Shown: positions 18,901 to 26,269 of the stretch, piece by piece
Layout of the letters: the number at the start of each line of letters is the position of its first letter
How positions within the stretch are numbered: the first letter of the stretch is position 1
Assembly (NCBI GenBank): GCA_046328715.1
Contig: JAXLWB010000006.1
Span: 224,260 to 288,259, forward strand
Direction: 5' to 3'
Source: JAXLWB01 sp046328715
GTDB taxonomy: Bacteria > Chloroflexota > Anaerolineae > Caldilineales > Caldilineaceae
DNA length: 64,000 nucleotides
Made by a program: the position numbers and the translations under genes
Notes under the pieces: generated by a model
Told to the model about the DNA's origin: nothing
What the model saw: the letters and a program-made list of their open reading frames with translations, nothing else
The model's database searches: none

Positions 18901-21176
18901 TTGAGCGAGTAGAAGGCCGCCACCTCTCCCACATTGTCCGATTCCCGGTCAGAGAGCGTATAGGGAATCGAAATGACAGCGCTATCGAGGATAACGGATG
19001 GCGTCGTCGCACCAAGATTGGCATAGCCGTTCAGGTTGGTGATGCGGATCTGCGGCGCTTGATTCGCCAGCCCCGCTGTATGGCGCCATTCGTTCAGATA
19101 GTTTGCTTGATCTGTGAGGATATCCAGGTCGCCATCCCCATCAAGATCGGCCAACGCTACACGATCTACAAAGTAATCACCAAAGCGGCGCGCAGTGGCC
19201 GCCAGGAAATTGCCATCGCCATCGTTTAGGTAGACCATGCTCTCGGGCTGAAAGCCTTCCCCTGCAAAGGGACTATCATTCCCGACCACAAGGTCAAGAT
19301 CGCCGTCGCTATCCATATCGCCGATGGCCAGCGCCTGGGTTCGATCACTCCCCGTGCCAAAGGAGCGTCCGGCTTCGCTTGGGAAGTTTCCTTGCCCGTC
19401 GTTCAGATAGACCCGATTCGATTCACCAATCGTCCCCATCACCAGATCCAGGGCACCATCTCCGTTCATATCGCCGAGCGCTAACGCGGTAATGGTATGC
19501 TGACCTGTGCCAAAGGGATGCCCAGCTTCCAGAGGGAAGTTGCCTTGCCCATCGTTCAGGTAGATCCTATTCAGGCGTTTGTACACCCCTTCTTGCGGGT
19601 CGTAGTAGCCACGATTGCCAGCCACAAGATCGAGGTCACCATCGTTGTCGAGATCACCGATGGCCACAACATCGGCGGGATTGCCAGGCGCACCAAAGGG
19701 GCGTGCCATTGCAAGCGGAAAGTGGTCCTGCCCATCATTGAGGTAGATCCGATTGGGTTGCAAGTTTGTGTCCGCTTGCGGGTCGACGTAGCTACCAGCA
19801 CCGAGGATCAGGTCAAGGTCGCCGTCGTTATCGACATCGCCGACCGCTTTGGGCCACACAGCACCTGGGGCACCGTCTCCCGTCAGACCAGAAACAGGCA
19901 AAGGCGCTAGGGCATGGTTGTTGAGAGGAAGGGCGTTCTCCTGCGCTTGCCGGAAGTTCCCTTGCCCATCATTCAAGAAGATGGCATCTTGCCCGTCGCG
20001 ACCGGCAACCAGGTCAAGGTCACCATCATCATCGAGATCGCCCATCGCTACACTGTGGGATCCCTCACTGCTTCCCCCCAATGCCTGCTCACGGTCAATA
20101 TGGCCGTCGCCATCATTCAGGTAGAGTATATTTTGCCCTTCCGTTCCGGCAAAGAGATCGAGATCTCCATCGCTATCCATGTCACCCACGGCCAAGCTGA
20201 GCATAAGTTTGACCTCTGCCTGGAGAAGATAACGCTTCTCCGAAGGGAAATTGCCTTTCCCATCGTTGAGATAGATGGCGTTTCGTCGAGCACCCGTGAT
20301 CAGGTCAAGCGCGCCATCGCCGTTCATATCCGCCAACACCACACAATTGGCGCCAATATCGGTTGCCACCAGGCGCTTGAAGACCAAGTTGCCCGTTCCA
20401 TCATTCAGATAAATGGCCGCCTGATTCCAATTGGCGGTAACCAGATCCAGATCCCCGTCGCCATCCAGATCGCCTAGGGCCATGTCCTTATCGATATCAC
20501 CTTTGCCAAAGGGGCGACGTTGCCTCTGCGGGAAGTTGCCCAGCCCATCATTGAGATAGACCGTGTGCGCTCCATTCCGACTGCCGCTGATCAGGTCGAG
20601 ATGGCCGTCGCCATTCAGATCGCCGACAGCGATCCGTCCAATTTCACCGCCAGCCAGGCCAAAAGGATGCCCCAGCGCTTGGGGAAAGTTGCCCTGCCCA
20701 TCGTTGAGATAGACCCTACTCTGTTCATACTGATTCCCGGTGACAAGATCAAGATAGCCATCCCCATTCATATCGCCGAGTGCGATTTGCGCTGTAAAGT
20801 CTGTTCCTGTACCGAAGGGTCGCCCCAGCGTTTGGGGAAAGTTCCCGTAACCGTCGTTCAGGTAAACCATGTTCTGCTGACCACGCGAGTACCAGCCATT
20901 GCCGCTGACCAGATCGAGATGACCATCCCCATTCACATCCCCAACCGCCACACTCCCGGTGTCGTCATTCCCCGTGCCAAACTGGCGACGCGCAGTGAAG
21001 GTTGGCTCTTCTGCTTTTACGGGGTGGGGGGCAAAGGCCACCCCACTCGCGATGACTACAAGCAGAATGAGCAGCCCACGGCTAGGGCGCAGCCAGATCC
21101 GTGAATGGTATGTGGCACTGTTACAGAGCGCCGGGGTTGGCGCGTTGAAAGCTGGGTTGATAGGGAAGCCGATCAT
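15903..21176 (-). CDS. Exported FG-GAP/VCBS repeat protein with HExxH peptidase-like region (paralogue 2)
   Basis: 1,757 residues starting MIGFPINP. The start is preceded by CTCAAAGGAGACCCT, a strong ribosome site, so the upstream ATG at 21230 is rejected. A signal peptide or anchor lies at about 30-56 (GLLILLVVIASGVAFAPHPVKAE). Residues about 60-710 are FG-GAP/VCBS repeats with DGDGHLD, DSDGDLD and DDDGDLD calcium loops. The region near residue 1085 has HELAHYLLYLPDNYLG, the same HExxH motif as paralogue 1, and the C-terminal 900 residues match that protein closely (shared strings WLSADVVIYANNNLRPRATM and AELTQDWQRALAHELAHY). It lacks the LYLPIIAR tail of paralogue 1 and ends LLLPEGK. It is probably secreted, calcium-binding and possibly proteolytic. 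The two copies differ mainly in the FG-GAP part, as expected for duplication followed by repeat exchange. Confidence 0.85.
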   Translation of the reverse strand: MIGFPINPAFNAPTPALCNSATYHSRIWLRPSRGLLILLVVIASGVAFAPHPVKAEEPTFTARRQFGTGNDDTGSVAVGDVNGDGHLDLVSGNGWYSRGQQNMVYLNDGYGNFPQTLGRPFGTGTDFTAQIALGDMNGDGYLDLVTGNQYEQSRVYLNDGQGNFPQALGHPFGLAGGEIGRIAVGDLNGDGHLDLISGSRNGAHTVYLNDGLGNFPQRQRRPFGKGDIDKDMALGDLDGDGDLDLVTANWNQAAIYLNDGTGNLVFKRLVATDIGANCVVLADMNGDGALDLITGARRNAIYLNDGKGNFPSEKRYLLQAEVKLMLSLAVGDMDSDGDLDLFAGTEGQNILYLNDGDGHIDREQALGGSSEGSHSVAMGDLDDDGDLDLVAGRDGQDAIFLNDGQGNFRQAQENALPLNNHALAPLPVSGLTGDGAPGAVWPKAVGDVDNDGDLDLILGAGSYVDPQADTNLQPNRIYLNDGQDHFPLAMARPFGAPGNPADVVAIGDLDNDGDLDLVAGNRGYYDPQEGVYKRLNRIYLNDGQGNFPLEAGHPFGTGQHTITALALGDMNGDGALDLVMGTIGESNRVYLNDGQGNFPSEAGRSFGTGSDRTQALAIGDMDSDGDLDLVVGNDSPFAGEGFQPESMVYLNDGDGNFLAATARRFGDYFVDRVALADLDGDGDLDILTDQANYLNEWRHTAGLANQAPQIRITNLNGYANLGATTPSVILDSAVISIPYTLSDRESDNVGEVAAFYSLNGGGQWLPAIAAPGTLTRHLATAPDGVAYIFEWDTFASGFFGQSDNVVVRLVAYSQPLSTTTPITDTYRYTNTTAGPYQYPSVSTTTSPFRVRGTQVRVLDDEGNPVANAQVYRLPRGTVSAAELMPTATQPLTTPLNGYLGGRGALAIGDQLLALVPISHNLNYTLYATSGIPNENGLTMSTVTQAGVQTLSVSPAHPLLLFDLDISLEWDASNDGLFYQQLTTAFERASAILYDVSDGQIALGEVRIHPNREQWLSADVVIYANNNLRPRATMGGLVASAQDETQGLHGVLPNAYTPGQVRMGPIWDPFAQNFAELTQDWQRALAHELAHYLLYLPDNYLGVDKGILRITNCQGSLMTDAYNPDYSEFLTPTEWTQPPGNPCLRTVAATLLTGRSDWATITHFYPGLHIPQNKLQGPALLPLAVTKVRVIPAATGQLQPVTARNYDLRNEAGNVTLLRQAQSYVLQGKGTATTTDDSLLYLGSTGVGSDRILVRGAEAGDKVCVLDTVSEPARAGCELVTAQSTSIQVHSVAGWRPDIQISPVTSTTFQITVTQVGDVGQLFVQFLPAYAPNPASAAVRSMTERLTPVASTPDYTATITLAYPTFEGFVRVYSEQDPDHAQSITQFFLSGDWGPPGGWRGGNGVNRAWGANSRSLEAPVASGDGKVTILNLSDLLADTGDTTLQTVTDLPNLPNWLAAVGSGYRIRSSKDLTRTLMFQYNQRDVPPGYEQTLTLYYLPSGGSEWQRLVTGPLATGVDPDDNLATVIMPHTNRGDGIYALLATVQLQPLFPGWNPLTFPVGAAQSVTRALASVEGTYTTVYAYQRGASLPWPLFDRTVDPTFAPLVNTLQTLQFGHNYLIYATQVVTPYIGVVGDGQEASVAAVLALDSQGIGGAIATVSDELIAPPATFYGFVTGRDGNVLREGMTIQAQIGGVVCGDSQLQSWQGQLAYVIQVKADSGDGCGKIGRTIRFAIEGQPASFTATWDNRQTTLLLPEGK

Positions 21177-21533
21177 AGGGTCTCCTTTGAGATTCAGCTG
21201 AGATCGATTTGTGGTGTGGTAAGCACTCATTATACAGGGTCGCTTTCAGAAGTGAAATACGCTTTTGAGGACGCCACGTCCAAGGAGAACCATCTGTTGA
21301 GATCTAGATAAAAAGTAATAGTGAACAGATAGGACCGAATTCATATTTCTAGACGATCTCTGGACGTTTCTCCCGTCGTTGCTGGCGATGGCTGGACGTG
21401 CGCCAGGTAAACTGTGAAACAGAAGGCGCAACAATGGTCGTGAGAACTTGACCGGCTCGACGTGAGCTCACGTCGAGCCGGTCAGTTGGAACAAGCTGAA
21501 CAAAACCTTATCTTTCACCTCAAAGGAGGCACT
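21177..21533. promoter_or_regulatory. Divergent control region with CTGGACG heptamers
   Basis: This 357-bp gap separates the minus gene starting at 21176 from the plus gene starting at 21534. CTAGACG (21349), CTGGACG (21360), CTGGCGA (21382) and CTGGACG (21392) lie at offsets 0, 11, 33 and 43, which closely matches the pattern at 12675-12725. The TTGCTGG string before the third heptamer is also shared. A separate long palindrome lies at 21449-21484. The regulator is not known. Confidence 0.55.
21449..21484. promoter_or_regulatory. 36-bp perfect palindrome without a loop
   Basis: The 18-bp arm TGACCGGCTCGACGTGAG is followed directly by its exact reverse complement, ending 50 bp before the ATG at 21534. 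With no loop it is a poor terminator. It fits a dimeric operator, a cruciform or a transposon-derived end. Confidence 0.6.
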
Positions 21534-21761
21534 ATGCTAAACGATTATCAAATCGCAATCTTAACCGCCGACCGTCTGACCACCTACAGGGGCGAAGCCG
21601 AACAATGGCTGTTGGTTAAACAGGCCACTGCTGGTCAGCCTAACCCCATCCGGGTTTGGCTTGGACGACAGTTGACCGCTTGGGGCCAACGAATGGCGCA
21701 GCATCAATCCACCGTGGCCCTGCCGTTGACTACAGCAGTCGCAACCCGGTTGACCCGTTAA
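21534..21761 (+). CDS. Small protein of unknown function, 75 residues
   Basis: Starts MLNDYQIAIL at ATG 21534, preceded by CAAAGGAGGCACT, a near-ideal ribosome site; the longer frame from 21462 has none. The chain is hydrophilic and probably helical (RLTTYRGEAEQWLLVKQ), without a signal peptide or membrane segment. It is the first gene of a rightward run of small genes and shares its upstream region with the divergent FG-GAP gene. I know similar short MLNDYQ-type proteins only as uncharacterised members of this phylum. No function is proposed. Confidence 0.65.
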   Translation: MLNDYQIAILTADRLTTYRGEAEQWLLVKQATAGQPNPIRVWLGRQLTAWGQRMAQHQSTVALPLTTAVATRLTR

Positions 21762-21790
21762 CTGTCAATCTTCATCATCAACAGTAGCCG

Positions 21791-21845
21791 CTTCCGGGAA
21801 GGGTCCGTCCAAGGAGAAAGTTGATCGGCAGAGCCTTCCCGGAAG
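21791..21845. repeat. Nested palindromic element, left copy
   Basis: CTTCCGGGAAGG (21791-21802) faces CCTTCCCGGAAG (21834-21845), with GTCCGTCCAAGGAGAAAGTT between them. An inverted near-copy, including the middle, lies at 25221-25276, so the pair brackets the genes at 21896-25093. Confidence 0.65.
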
Positions 21846-21895
21846 TCGTTCGTTCAGTTTCTAGATAGATCAGTCGAGATCCAAAGGAGGAAATC

Positions 21896-22372
21896 ATGGC
21901 ACAGTATAAATTTGTCGATCACTGGTATATCAACGCACCGCGCGAAGAGGTCTTTCGTTTTATCGCCGATGCCCGCACCTATCCGCAATGGTGGCCGGTC
22001 TACCCGAAGGTGGAAATTTTACAAGCTGCCGAACCGGGGCAGATTGGCGGGAAAGTGCGGCTGGTTGTCCAGTCAGCGCTGGGTTACTGCTTAACCTTAG
22101 AGGCGCAAACAGTCGCCAGTGAGCCGCCAGCTTGGGTGAAGACCATTGCCACGGGACAGTTGGCCGGCACGGGAGACTGGGAATTTATTCAGGAAGGCGA
22201 TACGACGCATGCCATCTTCACCTGGACGGTCGAGTCACACCACTGGTTGGTTAACCTTCTGGAACCCATCGCCAAACCACTCTTTGCCTGGAGCCATAAT
22301 GATGCCTCACGCAAAGGTCATCTGGGCTTGAAGAAGTTATTGGAGAAACCGACTCTGGTCGCCAACGGGTAG
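21896..22372 (+). CDS. SRPBCC / polyketide cyclase-dehydrase family protein
   Basis: 158 residues; ATG 21896 follows CAAAGGAGGAAATC, an excellent ribosome site. The N-terminal segment KFVDHWYINAPREEVFRFIADARTYPQWWPVYP is the classic opening of the START/SRPBCC helix-grip fold, and the alternating strands through EFIQEGDTTHAIFTWTVES and the long C-terminal helix (LLEPIAKPLFAWSHNDASRKG) fit the whole fold. Family members bind hydrophobic ligands in a central cavity. Ligand and pathway cannot be deduced here, because no biosynthetic enzymes lie nearby. There is no signal peptide, so it is cytoplasmic. It is the first gene inside the block bracketed by the inverted palindromic elements. Confidence 0.85.
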   Translation: MAQYKFVDHWYINAPREEVFRFIADARTYPQWWPVYPKVEILQAAEPGQIGGKVRLVVQSALGYCLTLEAQTVASEPPAWVKTIATGQLAGTGDWEFIQEGDTTHAIFTWTVESHHWLVNLLEPIAKPLFAWSHNDASRKGHLGLKKLLEKPTLVANG

Positions 22373-22521
22373 GTTGGGTGATACCAAGGATTGCTTCGGA
22401 ATGACCGATTGACCTGTGGCAGAAAGGTCAGCATTCAGGAAATTGGCCAACAAGCCGATTTCTTTATGTAACGTGAATCAGCATGCAAATGCCCGGATCT
22501 ATAAGGCAATAAGGAGGGACA

Positions 22522-22905
22522 ATGATCCATCTGGCTTCGTTCCAAAACCAGCTACGTCTCTGGCTACATCTGTCGATCGGGCAGCCAACCAGGAGGAGTG
22601 CGCAGCAGCAGTTTCAGACGCTGGCCGACCAGGATGCCATCCAGCGCCATCATCTCGCCTTGCATCGTGCCTGCAAACGACTTGCACTGCGTCACCCAGA
22701 GTGGGTGCAGCGCCGCTTTGACGAGGAGTTTCTTTGCCAAATGAGCAGTGGCCCCGTTCTTCCCACCGGACCAGAACTGGCCGCCGCTTGGGATCGCCGT
22801 TTTGGCCTGCTTTCTACGCCGTCGGTACGTTGCCAGCAGATGGCACAACTGGTAAGTGTAGCCAACCACTTCCTCGCCTGCTATGAACAGGAACAGCTAT
22901 CCTAA
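22522..22905 (+). CDS. Hypothetical protein, 127 residues
   Basis: ATG 22522 follows AAGGAGGGACA, a strong ribosome site. The protein is rich in Gln, Arg, His and Leu and is probably all helical (QFQTLADQDAIQRHHLALHRACKRLALRHPEWVQRRFDEEF read in short runs). It has no signal peptide and no membrane segment. Four cysteines are scattered without a metal-binding pattern. It lies between the SRPBCC and STAS-like genes on the same strand and is probably transcribed with them. I do not recognise the family. Confidence 0.6.
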   Translation: MIHLASFQNQLRLWLHLSIGQPTRRSAQQQFQTLADQDAIQRHHLALHRACKRLALRHPEWVQRRFDEEFLCQMSSGPVLPTGPELAAAWDRRFGLLSTPSVRCQQMAQLVSVANHFLACYEQEQLS

Positions 22906-22968
22906 GAACAAGCAGTGAATGAAATGAAACCCACAAAGATGTGAAACCAGAAAGTAAGGAGAAGCACC

Positions 22969-23535
22969 ATGATCAACCCAACCTCATCCAATCCAATGTC
23001 CATCGCCCTACCCCAACGTATCCGTACGCTATTGAAGACCGTGTGGGAGCGTCGGAAACGACCTTCGTCCTCTAGCAAAAGGGCGGCGACAATCGTCGAC
23101 ACGAAGCCCATGCTGCTCACGTTGCGAGAAGCGCCGATGCCAGGCCGAAATGACGTTGTCTGTCTGGAAGTCGAGGGGGCACTCAACCGCCATACCTATC
23201 TGCGCTTGATCGAAACCGCCCGCACCCATCACAGCCTAGGGCGGCGGAGTCTATTGCTCGAGCTGCAACAGGTGAGTGAAATTGAGATCTCAGGCTTTTT
23301 CGCCTTGCTCAGCATTGCCCGACTCTACAGTGGACAGCCGTTGCTCGACCCAGAAAGTGGCTGGGATGGATTGCGCCAGGCAATGGAGGAGATCACGCCA
23401 GAGTTGGCTGAACGGGTGAAAGTAGTGGCACCCTCGCCAGCCGTCGCCAGGCGTCTGGCGAGCAGCACCATGGGTCAATTCTGGGAACTCTACCCGGATC
23501 GAGAGCATGCACTTGCCGCGTTGCCTCCAATGTAA
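22969..23535 (+). CDS. STAS-domain-like protein
   Basis: 188 residues from ATG 22969, preceded by AAGGAGAAGCACC. After a basic, probably disordered N-terminal 40 residues, the segment VCLEVEGALNRHTYLRLIE, then RSLLLELQQVSEIEISGFFALLSIARL, follows the strand-helix-strand-helix order of STAS/anti-anti-sigma proteins. The usual phosphorylatable Ser sits in a D-S-S/T-G motif; here the corresponding EISGF keeps Ser-Gly but lacks the Asp. The C-terminal part (APSPAVARRLASSTMGQFWELYPDREHALAAL) matches the last helices of the fold. It may act as a partner-switching regulator. No anti-sigma kinase is visible nearby, so the partner is unknown. Confidence 0.6.
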   Translation: MINPTSSNPMSIALPQRIRTLLKTVWERRKRPSSSSKRAATIVDTKPMLLTLREAPMPGRNDVVCLEVEGALNRHTYLRLIETARTHHSLGRRSLLLELQQVSEIEISGFFALLSIARLYSGQPLLDPESGWDGLRQAMEEITPELAERVKVVAPSPAVARRLASSTMGQFWELYPDREHALAALPPM

Positions 23536-23565
23536 TTTTTTGGCTCAGTGGGATCTCAGAGACAA

Positions 23566-23632
23566 GACCTCCGGGAGGTGGCGCAATGAAGTCGGCTCAT
23601 TCGTCTCACGCCGCCGCCACCTCCCGGAGGTC
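23566..23632. repeat. Nested inverted repeat, possible terminator
   Basis: GACCTCCGGGAGGTGGCG (23566-23583) is exactly complementary to CGCCACCTCCCGGAGGTC (23615-23632), and each arm contains the self-complementary core ACCTCCGGGAGGT. It follows the STAS-like gene. It resembles the CTTCCGGGAAG elements in design but not in sequence. Confidence 0.6.
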
Positions 23633-23754
23633 GGATCGGATTACACCCCTTCGATTCCCCTTGAGCCCTATTTTTCAACTCATGTTACGCACTTGTCGTT
23701 TCAACCAAGCACTAATAATTACAAAGCACAACAGCAGTCAAAAGGAAAGCAATC

Positions 23755-24660
23755 ATGAAAAAGTTTTTCAAGTGGACAGCCATCCTTCTTATTTCATGGA
23801 TCGGTGTGATTGTACTGGCACTGGCAGTCATCTATGCCGTCAGTATCGTACGGCTGAATCACAGCTATGAAATTGCAGGCACGCCGTTGACCATCTCCAG
23901 CGATGCCGACACGCTTGTTGAGGGCAAGCGCCAATTTACGACCCGTGGCTGCGCCGATTGTCACGGCGCAGATGGAGCGGGCAAGCTGGTGGTTGACGAT
24001 CCACTCATCGGCACGGTAATGGCTGCCAATCTCACAAATGGCAAGGGTGGCATCGGCGCAACCTACCAGAACAGCGACTGGGAACGCACCATCCGTCACG
24101 GGGTCAAGCCGAATGGCAAGCCACTCTTCATCATGCCATCGCAAGAATATTATCCAACCAGCGACAGCGACCTCACCGCCCTAGTTTCTTATGTCAAATC
24201 ATTGGCACCGGTTGATCACACGCCGCAGCCGATTTACGTGGGACCAATTAGCCGTATCCTCCATGCAACTGCCCTGTTCCCACTTGTCCCCGCTGAAGTG
24301 ATCGACCACAGCGCGCCCCGTCCGCGGGACGTGGCAAAGGGCAAAACCAAGGAATATGGCGAATATCTTGCCAATACCTGCAAAGGGTGTCACGGCGCGG
24401 GTTTCTCCGGTGGACCCATTCCCGGCATCCCTGCCCAACCGCCCTATCCTGCCAATTTGACCGCCGACATGGCGACCGGCCTGGGTAGCTGGCAAGAAGC
24501 CGACTTTGTGACTGCCCTGCGCACAGGAATGCGACCCGATGGCACACCGATCGCAACCGTTATGCCCTGGCAAACCTTTCAGGGGATGACCGACGATGAA
24601 CTGGATGCACTCTGGCTCTATTTGCAATCGGTACCGATCAAGTCTGCAGGAAACCGCTAG
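23755..24660 (+). CDS. Membrane-anchored diheme cytochrome c
   Basis: 301 residues. An uncleaved or lipid-facing N-terminal segment (residues 5-30, WTAILLISWIGVIVLALAVIYAVSI in shorter runs) anchors or exports the protein. Two class I heme sites are visible: CADCH near residue 62 and CKGCH near residue 207, each followed by glycine-rich sequence. Likely axial methionines occur in FIMPSQ and VMPWQ. The two-domain layout matches diheme cytochromes that pass electrons in respiratory chains. It sits on the outer face of the membrane. The gene follows a hairpin and is close to the DUF3307 gene; no oxidase or dehydrogenase is adjacent, so the partner is unknown. Confidence 0.88.
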   Translation: MKKFFKWTAILLISWIGVIVLALAVIYAVSIVRLNHSYEIAGTPLTISSDADTLVEGKRQFTTRGCADCHGADGAGKLVVDDPLIGTVMAANLTNGKGGIGATYQNSDWERTIRHGVKPNGKPLFIMPSQEYYPTSDSDLTALVSYVKSLAPVDHTPQPIYVGPISRILHATALFPLVPAEVIDHSAPRPRDVAKGKTKEYGEYLANTCKGCHGAGFSGGPIPGIPAQPPYPANLTADMATGLGSWQEADFVTALRTGMRPDGTPIATVMPWQTFQGMTDDELDALWLYLQSVPIKSAGNR

Positions 24661-24694
24661 AAGAAATCATTAATAACCCTGGTCAGGACGAGCG

Positions 24695-25093
24695 ATGAAT
24701 CAACTCACAACACTGTTGGTGTGGAGCAGCTTTGCCCATCTGGTTGCCGATTGGCTGTTCCAGAATGAATGGATGGTGCGCAACAAGACAAATCTACGCC
24801 ATCCGGCGGCTTGGGTGCATGGTGGCATTCATGTGCTGGCACTGGCCTTCATCCTTCCCGGGTCGCTCGCCCTGCTGATCGGCTTCAGCCACGTTTTGAT
24901 CGACACCCGCAAGCCGGTCCAATGGTGGAAACGAATCGTCGGCAAAACCGCCGCCGATCCCAAATCGCAGTTGCCGCAGACGCTCATCGTGGAAATCTGG
25001 GTCGATCAGGTAATGCACGTTGTTGTGTTGGCAGTGGTCAATTTGCATTGCCCATTGATAAAGCCATTCTTCCACCGCTTACTCGCCAATTAA
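24695..25093 (+). CDS. DUF3307 family membrane protein
   Basis: 132 residues from ATG 24695. The sequence SSFAHLVADWLFQNEWMVRNK, followed by WVHGGIHVLALAF and the membrane-embedded LIGFSHVLIDTRK, is the conserved core of DUF3307. It shows histidines and aspartates set in hydrophobic helices (HLVADW, HVLIDTRKP, WVDQVMHVVVL), which suggests metal binding in the membrane, but no activity is established. There are three to four transmembrane segments. It lies 34 bp after the cytochrome gene and is probably in the same transcript; a terminator follows at 25100. Confidence 0.75.
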   Translation: MNQLTTLLVWSSFAHLVADWLFQNEWMVRNKTNLRHPAAWVHGGIHVLALAFILPGSLALLIGFSHVLIDTRKPVQWWKRIVGKTAADPKSQLPQTLIVEIWVDQVMHVVVLAVVNLHCPLIKPFFHRLLAN

Positions 25094-25099
25094 ATGAGC

Positions 25100-25146
25100 A
25101 GGGAGCCAACCAGGAAGAAACCTGATTGACTCCCTCTTTCTCATTT
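25100..25146. terminator. Hairpin terminator
   Basis: AGGGAGCCAACCAGG (25100-25114) pairs with CCTGATTGACTCCCT (25121-25135) with two mismatches, followed by CTTTCTCATTTTT. The right arm and tail closely match the terminator at 15806-15830. Confidence 0.75.
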
Positions 25147-25465
25147 TTCCGCAGATACTACCCGCAGGTGTTCCATAAAGGGAAAACGATGACCTAAGGA
25201 ATGCAGCGACGGCACCAGCCACTTCCAGGAAGGCTTTGCCGGTCAACTTTCTCCGTAGACGGACCCTTCCCGGAAGTCGTTCGTTCCGCTTCACTTTCTG
25301 CCTCGCTTGCTTTCGGCAGCCAATGACTCTCTGATGTTCTCTGGACGATTCGGCACCTCTCTGGACGTTGCTAGCGCGCTTTTCTGACTTTTCAAAGACG
25401 AACCTTCTCTAAACTGAGAGCAGCGAAGTCAAGTACAGATTTACAAATTCAAAAGGAGAATTCAG
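25147..25465. promoter_or_regulatory. Inverted palindromic element copy and CTGGACG operator-like site
   Basis: ACTTCCAGGAAGGC (25221-25234) and CCTTCCCGGAAG (25265-25276) form the inverted partner of the element at 21791. Downstream, CTGGACG occurs at 25341 and 25361 (20 bp apart), followed by CTAGCGC at 25371. An AAAGGAGAA ribosome site at 25453-25461 serves the ATG at 25466. Confidence 0.5.
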
Positions 25466-26064
25466 ATGAAACGTTTCACAATCCATACCCAAGCGGTTCG
25501 CTCCCAGTTGCTGGTTGTAGGAATCATCTTAACGCATCGCTGGCCAGCAGCATCCTGCCGCCCAGGCACAAGAGTCTAGCCACCACGTCTTTCTACCCCT
25601 GGTTTGCCAACGCCACCAGAGCAATCGGGCGGTGCGATATGAACGAGCAAGAGCAGCAATTAGCCAAACGAATTCAGTCCGTATCCGAGAAGAGCCGCAG
25701 TTCCTTTAACTGCAATTCGATCTTAGCAAGGGTCGCCAAGGCACACGCCATCGATATGGCAACCCGTGGCTATTTCAGCTCGATCAATCCTGAGGGCGTT
25801 GGCCCCAACAGCCGTGTGCGACAGGCCGGGTATCACCTGCCCGACTACTACAACGCCACTCCAACCGGCAATAACATCGAGTCGATTGCGGCGGGCTATG
25901 CCAGCGCAGATGGGGTCTGGGAAGCACTCGCCCACAATTCACAAATTCTGGGTGGCGAGCAGTTCTGGGCAGCCCAAACCGAATTTGGCATCGCTTACTA
26001 TCACGACCCGAACAGCCCCTTTGCTGACTATTGGGTCATTCTCACAGCACCGCCGAGTCGTTAA
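25466..26064 (+). pseudogene. CAP/SCP (YkwD-like) exported protein, interrupted by two frame changes
   Basis: Only the frame from ATG 25639 (141 residues) is uninterrupted: ILARVAKAHAIDMATRGYFSS, NNIESIAAGYASADGVWEALAHNSQIL and TEFGIAYYHDP are the CAP-fold motifs with its His, Glu, Glu and His positions. Upstream, a good ribosome site and ATG 25466 begin a signal-peptide-like MKRFTIHTQAVRSQLLVVGII in a different frame. A third frame carries AAQAQESSHHVFLPLV, the mature N terminus expected of an exported protein in this phylum. The three frames (positions modulo 3: 2, 0, 1) need two indels to join. The gene is therefore either recently inactivated or affected by sequence error. As it stands, the CAP domain would lack export. 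Confidence 0.65.
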
Positions 26065-26269
26065 CCACATCGAGCAAGCGCTTTGCACGGAAGGGCTTGC
26101 GCAAGGGATCGCACCCATTTAGCCGGTTCACAACAACGAATCAAGAAAGAAACGAAAAAACCTGAATCTGCCCTTCGTTCCTTTCCCCATTCGCTCTCAT
26201 TTTACGAAAGCATGAATAGTAATAAGGTTTAAACAGGATCCAATACTCTATCTACATCAGGAGCAAACT

